Shown here: piece by piece, positions 46,759 to 58,233 of the stretch
How positions within the stretch are numbered: the stretch's first letter is position 1
How the letters are laid out: each line of letters opens with the position of its first letter
Assembly (NCBI RefSeq): GCF_050699935.1
Contig: NZ_JBOHGB010000007.1
Coordinates: 1 to 64,000, forward strand
Length of the DNA stretch: 64,000 bases
DNA from: Actinophytocola sp050699935
GTDB lineage: Bacteria > Actinomycetota > Actinomycetes > Mycobacteriales > Pseudonocardiaceae
Direction: 5' to 3'
Made by a program: the position numbers and the translations under genes
Notes under the pieces: generated by a model
Databases searched by the model: none
What the model was told of the DNA's origin: nothing
Seen by the model: only the letters and a program-made list of their open reading frames with translations

Positions 46759-47355
46759 TCACCGATCGTCGGCCACGCTCCAGAACAGCAGGCCCAGCGC
46801 GACCGCCACCACGAGACCGGCGCCGAGGGCTGCCAGGCTGGGCCAGTTCGGGGCCCGCCGGACCGAAGCCTCCCCAGCGGCACCGTCCCCGTCGGCACTG
46901 TCCCCGTCGGAGGGCGTGCCGCCGAGCCGCTTGCGACGGTCGTTGACGTCGTCGACCATGCGCTTGGCGAGCGCCTCGTGATACAGGCGCCCGTTCTTGC
47001 CGGACGACAACGCGAAACAGCCGATCATCGGGCCGCGATGCAGTGCCAACGCCACGTAGGTGCGTCCGATCTGAGCGAAGCGGATGGCCGGGTAGGGCAC
47101 CACGTAGCAGCGCAACGGGTTCACCACCACCACCGACGAGATGCCCACCACCACCTTCGGGCGCAGGAAAGTGACGAACCCGAGCACGGCCAGCACGACG
47201 AACAGAAACGGCGCCCACAGCATCGGCGCCAGCCCCACCGCGGCATTCGAGCCACCGATAGCCACCGCCACCGCCACCGCCGCGGCAGGCACCATGAACC
47301 CGCCGCCCCACAGCAGGTTGGGGGTGGGTCGATACGTCCGGTCCGGTTCTGTCAC
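46759..47355 (-). CDS. PH-domain-like membrane protein
   Basis: A 198-residue protein with two N-terminal membrane helices (MVPAAAVAVAVAIGG, APFLFVVLAVLGFVTFL), a bacterial PH-like beta domain (VVVGISSVVVVNPLRCYVVPYPAIRFAQIG, LALHRGPMIGCFALS) and a C-terminal membrane helix. GTG start. Role unknown; about 25 bases downstream of the phosphatidyltransferase stop on the same strand. Confidence 0.75.
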   Translation of the reverse strand: MTEPDRTYRPTPNLLWGGGFMVPAAAVAVAVAIGGSNAAVGLAPMLWAPFLFVVLAVLGFVTFLRPKVVVGISSVVVVNPLRCYVVPYPAIRFAQIGRTYVALALHRGPMIGCFALSSGKNGRLYHEALAKRMVDDVNDRRKRLGGTPSDGDSADGDGAAGEASVRRAPNWPSLAALGAGLVVAVALGLLFWSVADDR

Positions 47356-47379
47356 ATGTGGAAGGTTAGTGCCAGGCCG

Positions 47380-47988
47380 TCAACGGACCGAGGCTCGCAG
47401 CGCCATGCGTGTCTGCACGAGGTAGAGCACGCCGGACCAGAGGAACAGCGCGCCGCCCCAGACGGTGAACGCGTAGGCGACCGGACGGGCGAGCGTGGCG
47501 GCGAGGGAGCCGCCCTGGGCGAGCAGCATCAGCGGCATCGCGTAGAGCAGGTTGAACGTCGCCGCCTTGCCGATGTAGGTGACCTCGGGCGGCGCGAACC
47601 CGTTGCGGCCGAGCACCCAGATGCAGATGCCGACGACCACGTCCCGCAGTACGAGCACGGCCGCGAACCACCACGGCACGATGTCGCGCACCACGAACGC
47701 GACGACGGTCGCCAGCGTGTACAGGCGGTCCGCTGCCGGGTCGAGCATCGCGCCGAGCCTGCTCGTCTGGTTGAACAGGCGGGCGATCTTGCCGTCCGCC
47801 CAGTCCGAGACCCCGGCGTACACCAGGATCAGCAGGGCCCAGCCGTCCGCTCGCGGACCGAGCAGCAGCCACAGGAAGACCGGCACGAGCGCCAGCCGAA
47901 TGATGCTGAGCAGGTTGGGGATGGTCAGCAACCGGTCGGGCAGCTCCTCGGCATCCCGAGGTGGCACGGGCCGCGAGCTGTCCACCAT
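47380..47988 (-). CDS. CDP-alcohol phosphatidyltransferase (PgsA-like)
   Basis: A 202-residue membrane enzyme that moves a phosphatidyl group from CDP-diacylglycerol to an alcohol, probably glycerol 3-phosphate. The full family motif is present in DWADGKIARLFNQTSRLGA followed by MLDPAADR. About six membrane helices are seen. The position near gcvH/garA matches M. tuberculosis pgsA2 (Rv1822), whose product may be a phosphatidylglycerolphosphate or cardiolipin synthase. ATG 47988 chosen; the frame is open 21 codons upstream. Confidence 0.88.
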   Translation of the reverse strand: MVDSSRPVPPRDAEELPDRLLTIPNLLSIIRLALVPVFLWLLLGPRADGWALLILVYAGVSDWADGKIARLFNQTSRLGAMLDPAADRLYTLATVVAFVVRDIVPWWFAAVLVLRDVVVGICIWVLGRNGFAPPEVTYIGKAATFNLLYAMPLMLLAQGGSLAATLARPVAYAFTVWGGALFLWSGVLYLVQTRMALRASVR

Positions 47989-48104
47989 GCCGCCGAGCGT
48001 ATCCGGCCAGGGCCGCGCGTCGTACCGGTTCTCGCGTGTGGCTCCAGCCACGTCGGTGCAGGTCCGCGTGCACGCGCCGGACTCCCGGGCGGAGGCCGGT
48101 GCGG

Positions 48105-49811
48105 TCAGGACTTCAGGTCCGGAAAGTCCTCCTCGCGGTACTCCCCCGCCACCGCCGCGCCGGCCTCCGCGTGCACCTCGCGCTCGCGGCCGCGGAGCTC
48201 GACGCGGCGGATCTTGCCGGAGATCGTCTTTGGCAGCTCGGCGAACTCCAGCCGGCGGATCCGCTGGTACGGCGCGAGGTGCTCGCGGGCGAACGCCAGG
48301 ATCGAGCGGGCCGTGTCCGCGTTCGGCTCGTGGCCCGCCGCCAGGACGACGTACGCCTTCGGCACCGCGAGCCGGATCGGGTCGGGCGAGGGCACGACCG
48401 CCGCCTCGGCCACCGCCTCGTGCTCGATCAGCGCGCTCTCGAGCTCGAACGGCGAGATCCGGTAGTCCGACGCCTTGAACACGTCGTCGGCGCGGCCGAT
48501 GTAGGTGATATAGCCCTCCGCGTCCCGGGAACCGACGTCGCCGGTGTGGTAGAAGCCGTCGCGCATGGCCTCACCGGTGCGCTCGTCGTCGTCGGCGTAG
48601 CCGACCATCAGGCCCACCGGGCGACGGGACAGGTCGATGCAGATCTCGCCCTCGTCGCTCGGCACACCGGTGGCGTCGACGAGCGCGATGCCGAAGCCCG
48701 GCAGCGCGCGGCCCATCGAGCCGGGCTTCACCGGCTGCCCCGGCGTGTTGGCCACCTGCACGCTGGTCTCGGTCTGCCCGAAGCCGTCCCGGATCGTGAC
48801 GTTCCACGACTTCGAGACCTGCTCGATCACCTCCGGGTTGAGCGGCTCGCCGGCGCCGACGACCTTGGCCGGCGGCCGGCGCAGCTGCCCGAGGTCGGCC
48901 TGGATGAGCATCCGCCACACGGTCGGCGGCGCGCAGAACGAGGTGACGCCACAACGGTCCATTTGCGACATGAGCGAGCCGGCGTCGAACCGCGTGTAGT
49001 TGTGGATGAACACGGTCGCCTCGGCGTTCCACGGCGCGAACACGTTGCTCCACGCGTGTTTCGCCCAACCCGGCGACGAGATGTTCAGGTGCACGTCGCC
49101 CGGCTCGAGGCCGATCCAGTACATTGTGGACAGATGACCCAGGGGGTAGGACACGTGGGTGTGCGCCACCAACTTCGGCCGCGCGGTGGTGCCGGAGGTG
49201 AAGTACAGCAGCAGGGTGTCGTCCGCGGCCGTGGCGCCGTCCGGCGTGAAGTGGGCGGACTCGCCCTGCGAGTCGGCGAAGTCCAGCCAGCCGTCCACCG
49301 GCTCGCCGACCGCGATCCGCGTGTAGCCCCCGGGTACGTCGGCGAACTTCGGCGCGTCCACGTCCCGCACGACGACATGCGCCGCGCGGCCGCGGTCCAC
49401 CCGGTCCCGCAGGTCGGCCGCCCCGAGCAGGGTGGACGCCGGGATCAGCACGACGCCGAGCTTCATCGCGGCGAGGATCGTCTGCCACAGCTCGGCCTGA
49501 TTGCCCAGCATGAGGATCAGCCGGTCACCGCGCCGGACCCCGTTGGCGCGCAACCAGTTCGCCACTCGGCTGGACTGCCGGGACAGGTCGGCGAAGGTCC
49601 ACTTCTCCTCGGTGCCGTCCTCCTCGACGATCCACAGTGCGAGCCGGCTCGCGGTCGGCTCGCTGGCCGCGACGACGTCGAACCAGTCGAGCGCCCAGTT
49701 GAACTCGATCAGGCCCGGCCACTGGAAGTCCGCGCTCGCGCGGAGGTAGTCCTCCCGGTGCTCGAGGAGAAAGTCCCGTGCCGCCCGAAACGTCTCGGTC
49801 GCACTGCTCAC
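48105..49811 (-). CDS. Acyl-CoA synthetase (AMP-forming)
   Basis: A 568-residue ANL-superfamily ligase. The P-loop is LLYFTSGTTARPKLVAHTHVSYP, then VGAGEPLNPEVIEQV, RDGFGQTETSV, YHTGDVGSRDAEGYITYIGRADD and the catalytic Lys in LPKTISGKIRRVELR. Overall it resembles medium-chain or acetyl-CoA-synthetase-like enzymes. GTG start seven bases after AAGGAGG. The crotonase gene ends about 57 bases upstream on the same strand, suggesting a fatty or organic acid catabolic unit. Confidence 0.92.
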   Translation of the reverse strand: MSSATETFRAARDFLLEHREDYLRASADFQWPGLIEFNWALDWFDVVAASEPTASRLALWIVEEDGTEEKWTFADLSRQSSRVANWLRANGVRRGDRLILMLGNQAELWQTILAAMKLGVVLIPASTLLGAADLRDRVDRGRAAHVVVRDVDAPKFADVPGGYTRIAVGEPVDGWLDFADSQGESAHFTPDGATAADDTLLLYFTSGTTARPKLVAHTHVSYPLGHLSTMYWIGLEPGDVHLNISSPGWAKHAWSNVFAPWNAEATVFIHNYTRFDAGSLMSQMDRCGVTSFCAPPTVWRMLIQADLGQLRRPPAKVVGAGEPLNPEVIEQVSKSWNVTIRDGFGQTETSVQVANTPGQPVKPGSMGRALPGFGIALVDATGVPSDEGEICIDLSRRPVGLMVGYADDDERTGEAMRDGFYHTGDVGSRDAEGYITYIGRADDVFKASDYRISPFELESALIEHEAVAEAAVVPSPDPIRLAVPKAYVVLAAGHEPNADTARSILAFAREHLAPYQRIRRLEFAELPKTISGKIRRVELRGREREVHAEAGAAVAGEYREEDFPDLKS

Positions 49812-49867
49812 CCGGTCGCCTCCTTGCTCGATCGTCCGCCCTGGCTCACTCTCCGGTCATTTCCGGG

Positions 49868-50692
49868 TCATCTCCCGCGGAACCGCGGTGCCCGCCGCTC
49901 CAGGAATGCCCGCGTGGCCTCGCCGAGGTCCTCGCTGGGCAGGAACGCCGAGTTCCACGCCGCCACGTACCGCAGACCGTCGGCCACCTGCGGCTCGCGT
50001 CGGTGGTCGAGCACGTCCTTGACGCCCTGCACGACGAGCGGCGGGTTGGCGGCGATCTCCGCGGCGAGCTTGCGCGCGGCGGCCAGTACCGCCGCCTGGT
50101 CCGGGTACACGTCGTTGACCAGCCCGATCTTCTCGGCCCGCGCGGCGTCGATGTCCTTGCCGGTGTACGCGAGCTCGCGCAGGTGGCCCTCGCCGATGAT
50201 GCCGGCGAGCCGCTGCAGGCTGCCGAGGTCCGCGACGATCGCGACCTTGACCTCGCGCACGCTGAACTTCGCGTCCGCGCTGGCGAGCCGCACGTCCGCG
50301 GCGGCGATCACGTCGACCCCGCCGCCGACGCACCAGCCACTCACGGCCGCCACCACGGGCTTGCGGCACGCGGAGATGGCGGTGACCGCGTTCTGGAGGC
50401 GACGCACCTCGTCGAGGAACTTCGTGCGCGGGGCCGCGAGCGCGGTGCCGCCGAGCAGCTCGCCCCAGGTCGGCATCATCGCGGGCAGGTCGAGGCCGTA
50501 GGAGAAGTTGGCGCCGCTGCCGGTGAGCACCACCGCGTGCACGTCCGGGTTCGCGTCCAGCTCGCCGAAGACCACCGGGAGCTCATGCCAGAAGTCCGGG
50601 CCCATCGCGTTGCCCTTGCCCGGCCCGAGCAGGGTCACCTCGGCCACCCGGTCGGAGATGTCCAGCTTCAGCGACACGAGGTCGTCGGTCAT
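49868..50692 (-). CDS. Enoyl-CoA hydratase/isomerase family protein
   Basis: A 274-residue crotonase. Oxyanion-hole segments are NFSYGLDLPAM and VSGWCVGGGVDVIAAADVRLAS. The catalytic Glu region (FSVREVKVAIVADLGSLQRL) has the Glu and Asp of the delta3,5-delta2,4-dienoyl-CoA isomerase type, so isomerase activity is likely. ATG 50692 lies nine bases after GAGG; an in-frame ATG three codons upstream is less well placed. Confidence 0.88.
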   Translation of the reverse strand: MTDDLVSLKLDISDRVAEVTLLGPGKGNAMGPDFWHELPVVFGELDANPDVHAVVLTGSGANFSYGLDLPAMMPTWGELLGGTALAAPRTKFLDEVRRLQNAVTAISACRKPVVAAVSGWCVGGGVDVIAAADVRLASADAKFSVREVKVAIVADLGSLQRLAGIIGEGHLRELAYTGKDIDAARAEKIGLVNDVYPDQAAVLAAARKLAAEIAANPPLVVQGVKDVLDHRREPQVADGLRYVAAWNSAFLPSEDLGEATRAFLERRAPRFRGR

Positions 50693-50860
50693 GTGCCCCA
50701 TCCTCACCCACTCGTTGCCGTACCGCCCAACCGCGGCGTACGCGCAGTATCTCCTGTCCGCGCGAAGAGTTCGCCCAATCGTGTCGGCCGGGGTTTGGCA
50801 GTCTGAGCCGACTCCGGCGTTACGGTCCCGGCCGGTGGAACTTTCACGTGAGGAGGGCGC

Positions 50861-51019
50861 ATGACACGTGAGAACGTGATGTCGACGCCGATCTTCGACC
50901 AGCTCCTGCGCGAGATGGCCCAACGCACCGAGCCCGGGCCACCGCCCACCGAGCCGGAGACCCGAAGCGCACCCCCGGAACAAACCCCCACGCCACGACG
51001 CCGCCACCGCGCCGAATAG
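50861..51019 (+). CDS. 52-residue Pro-rich small protein
   Basis: MTRENVMSTPIFDQLLREMA is followed by a Pro/Thr/Glu-rich tail ending RRRHRAE. ATG with AGGAGGG four bases upstream, a strong signal. It is divergent from the crotonase gene and followed by the MFS gene. It is below usual gene-finder length but its codon use fits. The tail looks disordered; no function recognised. Confidence 0.55.
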   Translation: MTRENVMSTPIFDQLLREMAQRTEPGPPPTEPETRSAPPEQTPTPRRRHRAE

Positions 51020-51145
51020 CCCCACGTCCCCACTGGTCCACCCCACTCCCGTGAATCTCTGCCGGCCGGCCAGATCACCCTGGCCAAGTCAAATCTGACA
51101 GCGTACTTTTATTTCAGAGTTCACTACTGAATGAGGTTCGCTGTC

Positions 51146-52678
51146 ATGACTTCCGAGACGCGCAGGTGGTGGGCCCTTGGCGCCCTGAGCCTCGTCGTAC
51201 TCGCGGTCGCGCTGCCCGCGACGATCCTCAGCGTCGCGCTGCCGACCCTGGCGTCCGCACTGCACGCCGACGCCGCCGAACTGCAGTGGTTCGTCTCCGC
51301 CTACACGCTCGTGCTCGCCGCGGGCGTGCTCCCCGGCGGCCTGCTCGGCGACCGGTACGGACGCAAGAAGCTGCTGCTCATCGCGCTCGTCGGGTATGCG
51401 GGTGGCTCGGTCCTCGCGGCCACCTCGACCACGCCCGGGATGTTCATCGCCGCGCAGGCGGTGCTCGGGCTCGGCGCCGCGCTGGTCATCCCGCTCGTGC
51501 TGTCCGGCATCGCGGTGCTGTTCACCGCCGAGGAACGGCCGCGGGCGGTCGGCATCTGGGCCGCGGCGAACTTCGTCGCGCTGCCGCTCGGGCCGATCGT
51601 GGGCGGCTGGATTCTGTCGAACTTCTGGTGGGGCTGGGTCTTCCTGATGAACCTGCCGATCATCGCGCTCGCGATCATCGCCGTGGCGGTCCTGCTGCCG
51701 GAGTCACGCGGCGAACGGCCGCCGGCCCTGGACCCAATCGGCGTGCTGACCTCGAGCGCCGGGCTCGGCGTGCTGACGTTCGGGCTCGTGAAGGCCGGGC
51801 AGGACGGCTGGGGCTCGGCCGGCGCACTGGGCGGCATGCTCGGCGGCGCCGCGCTGCTGGTCGTCTTCGCGATCTGGGAACGCGCCCTCGACCGCCATGA
51901 GCCCGGCCGCACGCTCGTCGAACTCTCGCTGTTCGGCTCGGCGCGGTTCACCTGGGGCACGATCATCGCCGGCCTCGGCATCTTCGCGTTCTTCGGGCTG
52001 CTGTTCGCGACCCCGCAGTACTTCCAGGCCGTGCTCGGCACAGACGCGATGGGCAGCGGGATCCGGCTGTTGCCGCTGCTCGGCGGCATGATGGTCGGCG
52101 CGGGACTCGCCGACCGCGTCGCCTCCCGGCTCGGCGCCAAGGTCACCGTCACCGCGGGTTTCGTCGTCCTTGGCGTGGCGCTGGTGCTCGCGACCGCCAC
52201 GACCGCGGCGAGCGGGTACGGCCTCGCGGCGACCTGGACCGCGATCGGCGGCGCCGGTGCCGGCCTCGCGCTCGCCACCGCGGCCTCGACCGCGCTGGCC
52301 GCGATCTCCGCCGAGCGGGCGGGCGTCGCGTCGGCGCTCATGCAGGCCGTGCAGAAGCTCGGCACCCCGCTGGCGGCGGCGATCCTCGGCAGCGTGCTCA
52401 ACGCCGGCTACGTGAACCGGCTCGACGTGCCGGGCGTGCCCGGCACGGCCGCGGACGCGATGCGCGAGAGCGTGTACGCCGGGGTCGAGGTCGCCCGCCG
52501 GCTCGGCTCGCCGGAACTGCTGGCGAACGTGCGCTCGGCGTTCGTCGACGGGCTCGTGCAGATGCTGTGGGTGTCCGCCGGGGTGGCCGTGCTCGGCGTG
52601 CTGCTGACCGTCGCGTTCCTGCCGGCCCGCGCCCCCCGGGTCGCCACGGTCGGGGCCGCGCGAGCAGAATCGGCCTAG
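51146..52678 (+). CDS. MFS drug exporter (DHA2/EmrB-QacA type)
   Basis: A 510-residue transporter with 14 predicted helices. Motif A is LGDRYGRKKLLLIALVG, and the helix-5 motif region (GPIVGGWIL) marks an antiporter. Start ATG 51146 with GAGG nine bases upstream; ATG 51131 is in frame but lacks a signal. The upstream 125 bases are the AT-richest of the area and would hold the promoter. The stop overlaps a GTG that opens the intercistronic repeat leading to the TetR gene, which probably regulates it. Confidence 0.9.
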   Translation: MTSETRRWWALGALSLVVLAVALPATILSVALPTLASALHADAAELQWFVSAYTLVLAAGVLPGGLLGDRYGRKKLLLIALVGYAGGSVLAATSTTPGMFIAAQAVLGLGAALVIPLVLSGIAVLFTAEERPRAVGIWAAANFVALPLGPIVGGWILSNFWWGWVFLMNLPIIALAIIAVAVLLPESRGERPPALDPIGVLTSSAGLGVLTFGLVKAGQDGWGSAGALGGMLGGAALLVVFAIWERALDRHEPGRTLVELSLFGSARFTWGTIIAGLGIFAFFGLLFATPQYFQAVLGTDAMGSGIRLLPLLGGMMVGAGLADRVASRLGAKVTVTAGFVVLGVALVLATATTAASGYGLAATWTAIGGAGAGLALATAASTALAAISAERAGVASALMQAVQKLGTPLAAAILGSVLNAGYVNRLDVPGVPGTAADAMRESVYAGVEVARRLGSPELLANVRSAFVDGLVQMLWVSAGVAVLGVLLTVAFLPARAPRVATVGAARAESA

Positions 52679-52754
52679 TGAGCGGAGCTTGCGGAGCGAA
52701 CCATCAAACACAGGGCGACCGCGAGCGGCGGGACCGAGCCTGCGAGGGACCGTC
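52678..52754 (+). repeat. Intercistronic repeat, copy 2 (between MFS and TetR genes)
   Basis: Begins GTGAGCG overlapping the MFS stop (TAGTG) and closely matches the first 69 bases of egtD. The frame encoding SNTGRPRAAGPSLRG is open into the TetR gene from TTG 52689. Its terminal GAGGG (52744-52748) lies six bases before the TetR GTG and serves as its Shine-Dalgarno sequence. Confidence 0.75.
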
Positions 52755-53336
52755 GTGAGTGGACTTCGTGAGCGGAAGAAGGCGAAGACCAAGATCGCCA
52801 TCCAGGAGCACGCGGTCCGCATGTTCCGTACGCAGGGGTACGGGGCGACCACGGTCGAGCAGATCGCCGAGGCCGCGGAGGTCTCGCCGAGCACGGTGTT
52901 CCGCTACTTCCCCACCAAGGAGGCGCTGGTCACGACCGACGAGGTCGACCCCGTCATCTTCGCCGCGTTCGAGGACCAGCCGACCGGGGTCGGCATCGCG
53001 GAGGCGTGGCGCGGCGCGCTCCGAGCGGCCTTCGACAGGCTGACCGACGCGGAGATGGCCATCCAGCGGGAGCGCATGCTGCTCATCCTGTCCGTGCCCG
53101 AGCTGTGGGCGGCCTCGCTGGGCAACGTCACGAGGACGCTCGACACCATGGTCGAGCTGAGCGCGCGGCACGTCGGGCGGGCGCCGGCCGACCCGGCCGT
53201 GCGCAACGCGGTCGGCGCGATGTTCGGTGTGCTGCTACTGGCCGCGTTCGAGTGGACGCGGAGCCCGGACGCCGACCTCGCCGTGCTGGTCGACGCCGCG
53301 CTGGCGGACTTCGCCGCCGGGTTGTCGCTGCGATAG
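52755..53336 (+). CDS. TetR-family regulator of the MFS exporter
   Basis: A 193-residue TetR protein: KTKIAIQEHAVRMFRTQGYGATTVEQIAEAAEVSPSTVFRYFPTKEAL is the DNA-binding domain, followed by a helical ligand domain. GTG start uses the GAGGG of the intercistronic repeat. It directly follows the exporter on the same strand, so it likely represses that gene in response to a ligand. Confidence 0.88.
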   Translation: MSGLRERKKAKTKIAIQEHAVRMFRTQGYGATTVEQIAEAAEVSPSTVFRYFPTKEALVTTDEVDPVIFAAFEDQPTGVGIAEAWRGALRAAFDRLTDAEMAIQRERMLLILSVPELWAASLGNVTRTLDTMVELSARHVGRAPADPAVRNAVGAMFGVLLLAAFEWTRSPDADLAVLVDAALADFAAGLSLR

Positions 53337-53337
53337 C

Positions 53338-53706
53338 TCAAAGTGCGGCGAACCGTCCTACCGAGACGAACACGCAGACCGCCAGGAGCGTCATGTTCGT
53401 CGCCACCACACGCGGCTCACGCAGTCGCGTGTGGACGGTCGCGGCGAGGATCATGATCAGGCCGAACCCGGCCGCGGCGACGGGCGTCAGCACGGGCGCG
53501 ACTCCCGTCGCCCAGGGCAGGGTCAGCCCGAGCACGGCGAGCAGCTCGGACACGCCCGCCGTGCGCATGTATGGCAGCGGGACGATCTTGGCCGACGTCT
53601 GGCCGGTCTCGATCATCCGCTGGCGGCTCTGCGTGGACTTCAGCGAGCCGGACACCACGCAGACGAAGGCGAGCAGGATCTGCCCGACCCACAAGGCGAT
53701 GTTCAT
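53338..53706 (-). CDS. DoxX-like membrane protein
   Basis: A 122-residue protein with four hydrophobic helices (ALWVGQILLAFVCVVSGSLK, GVSELLAVLGLTLPWATG, TPVAAAGFGLIMILAATVHTR, NMTLLAVCVFVSVGRF), the DoxX/SURF4 layout. ATG behind GGGGAA. Its stop is two bases from the convergent TetR stop. Function unknown; possibly linked to redox stress as other DoxX proteins are. Confidence 0.82.
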   Translation of the reverse strand: MNIALWVGQILLAFVCVVSGSLKSTQSRQRMIETGQTSAKIVPLPYMRTAGVSELLAVLGLTLPWATGVAPVLTPVAAAGFGLIMILAATVHTRLREPRVVATNMTLLAVCVFVSVGRFAAL

Positions 53707-53765
53707 GAAGTTCCCCGTTCCGTCGGTCTCACCTCGGGACGGGGGCGGCGGCACGTTCGTGACAG

Positions 53766-55859
53766 TCACTCGCGGCGGGCGGCCGTGACCGCGGTCGCGG
53801 CGGCGACCACCACGGTCACGAGTGCGACGCCGCCGAGCACCTGGCCGAGCAGCCGCGCGTCGTCGGTCGTGCCCGTGGACAGCACGCTCAGCAGGGCGGA
53901 CTGGACGGTGGCGAGCAGCAGCAGCGCGACCGCGGCGGCGAGCGGTGCGGACGGCCTGATGGCGAGGGAGATCGCCAGCACGAGCGCGAGCAGGACCATC
54001 ACGAGCACGGCGACCAGTGCCGGGCCGGTGAGCTCGCGCAGGGCCGTGCTGGTTTGGAGCCAGTCGGTCGGCGTGAGCGGGCCGAGCGCGAACTGCAGGA
54101 CGTAGCCGTCCACGCCGCCGCCGGAGTACTGGCTGACGAGGACCTTCAGCGGCACGAACGCGCCCGCGGCGAGCACGACCGCGCCGACCGCCTGGCCCGC
54201 GGCGACGCGGCCCCGGACGACGGCGACCAGGGCGGCGAGACCGAGCAGCAGGAGCGGCAGCGCCAGGATCGCGACCGGCGCCAGGTCGCTGCCGAAGGGC
54301 CGGCCGCCCGTGGTGGGGTAGCCGGGGTCGAGCAGGAGCACGCCGACGAAGGCGGCCATCGCCCCGGACAGCGCGTACGCGGCGGCGGCGAACACGCCGG
54401 TTCGCGAGTGCCGTCGGGCGAGGAACCAGGCGAGCGCCGCGGCGGACCCGAGGTCGAGCACGCCGGTGATGATCCGCTCGGCCTGGGACGTGCTCGCCCA
54501 CGTGCCACCGAGAAGCCGGGCCCACGGGGACGCGAGGGCGAGCCCGAGGAGGGCGACGATCGCGCCGGCCGCGCCGGGAGTGGCGGGGAGCCAGGAGCCG
54601 AGCACACCGGCGGCGACGAGCACGAGCAGCGCGACGGCCCCCTGAACGCGCGGGTCCCAGCCGAAGACGGGCACGGCGAGGACGACGAACACGACCGCGG
54701 CCGCCGCGACGACCACGGCGCATGCGGCGGCCGCGATCGCTCCCGAGGGTTGACGCTCGGGCTGGGCGATTTCCTGGTCGTTCGTCGGCGGCTCGTCGTT
54801 CGTCGGCGGCTCGTCGGTCGGCGGGGGCTTGGCGGGTTGGGCCGCAGGCCGCGTTGGTGGCTTCGGGGACAGGATCGCGACCAGTGCGTCACGGACGCGG
54901 GGTACGCGGATCGCGAGCATGGCCGTCAGGGCGACGAAGACCGGTACGCCCGCCAGCGCCACCATCGCCTCCGCCGGCCAGCCGGAGTCCGGCGGCACCC
55001 AGGTGGACAGCAGGACCGGCGGCATCGCGAAGACCGAGCCGACGAGCACGCCGCCGGCGAGGTCGCGCCGGATCACCGCGACCAGCACGAGGATCGCCGC
55101 GAGCAGCAGCGCGCCGGCCAGCACCGCGACGAGCGCGGCCGCGTCGAGCTGCCCGGCCGGTGCGGTACCCGCGCCGCCGGCCAGCTGGGTCGAGCCGAGC
55201 GTGCCGAACGGCGACGACCCGGTGCCGAACGCGAACGAGGTGGCCATCGCCGCGGCAGCGGACGCCGTGTTGCCCCACGTCGAGCCGGCCGGCGTGCGGA
55301 CGACGAGGACCGCGAGCACCAGGGCGACCACGAGCATCGTCACCGAGACCACGGCCGCGCCGGCGCCCGCGTCGGCCATCAGCAGCACGGTGATCATCGG
55401 CATGATCGCGCCGGTGCCGGCCGTCCAGGCGCGCATTCCGGTGGTGACCAAGGCGAGCAGCGCGAGTGCGGGGATGCCGTACACCATCAGGATCACCGCT
55501 GTCGTGGACGGTCCGGCGGACTCGCCGATGATGATCGGCCCGTCGGGCACCGAGGCGGTCAGCAACGCCAGCCCGCCGAGGTAGGCGCCGAGTACCACAT
55601 AGGACGTGCCGATGCCGCGCAGCACGTGGGCGCCGAGCGCGAGCGTGCCGGGGTGCCGCCGGTCGCCCGCCGGCCGGGCGACCCAAAGCCCGCCGACGAG
55701 GAGTACCAGCGCGATGAGTACCCGCGCGAGATCGGACCCGAGGACGGACGACACCGCGAGCGCCCCCGCGCCGACGAGCAACGCCCCCACGACCACGACC
55801 GCGGAGGCGGCGGGTGCGTGTGGCCGGCCCGCCAGGTCGCTGTCGATGGGCACGCTCAC
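53766..55859 (-). CDS. Large polytopic membrane protein, hypothetical
   Basis: A 697-residue protein with about 18 hydrophobic helices in two blocks of roughly nine. They are separated by a Pro-rich hydrophilic linker with a PPTNDE tandem (about residues 340-375). Very Ala-, Val- and Leu-rich. GTG start; TAGAAAT 30 bases upstream may be its -10. The two-block layout suggests an internal duplication or a fusion. No motif was recognised. Confidence 0.75.
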   Translation of the reverse strand: MSVPIDSDLAGRPHAPAASAVVVVGALLVGAGALAVSSVLGSDLARVLIALVLLVGGLWVARPAGDRRHPGTLALGAHVLRGIGTSYVVLGAYLGGLALLTASVPDGPIIIGESAGPSTTAVILMVYGIPALALLALVTTGMRAWTAGTGAIMPMITVLLMADAGAGAAVVSVTMLVVALVLAVLVVRTPAGSTWGNTASAAAAMATSFAFGTGSSPFGTLGSTQLAGGAGTAPAGQLDAAALVAVLAGALLLAAILVLVAVIRRDLAGGVLVGSVFAMPPVLLSTWVPPDSGWPAEAMVALAGVPVFVALTAMLAIRVPRVRDALVAILSPKPPTRPAAQPAKPPPTDEPPTNDEPPTNDQEIAQPERQPSGAIAAAACAVVVAAAAVVFVVLAVPVFGWDPRVQGAVALLVLVAAGVLGSWLPATPGAAGAIVALLGLALASPWARLLGGTWASTSQAERIITGVLDLGSAAALAWFLARRHSRTGVFAAAAYALSGAMAAFVGVLLLDPGYPTTGGRPFGSDLAPVAILALPLLLLGLAALVAVVRGRVAAGQAVGAVVLAAGAFVPLKVLVSQYSGGGVDGYVLQFALGPLTPTDWLQTSTALRELTGPALVAVLVMVLLALVLAISLAIRPSAPLAAAVALLLLATVQSALLSVLSTGTTDDARLLGQVLGGVALVTVVVAAATAVTAARRE

Positions 55860-55988
55860 CGGGCTCGGCTCCAGATCATGGGCTATTTCTAGACGAAACG
55901 TCGCGTCCTCAGGTGAGGAACCGCGTTTCCGGCCCGCCCGGAACCCACTCGCAGCCGAACCCCGCGGCTTGCTTGCCCGACGTGCGGG

Positions 55989-58130
<2,142 letters not shown>

Positions 58131-58233
58131 TGCCACGAAATGCAGGCTACGCGCGACCACCGACAAATTCCGTTCGGGCAGGTCAGCGGGGCCCTCGGAC
58201 CAGATCGGCGCGCCTCGTGCCAGGGTGGTGCGT

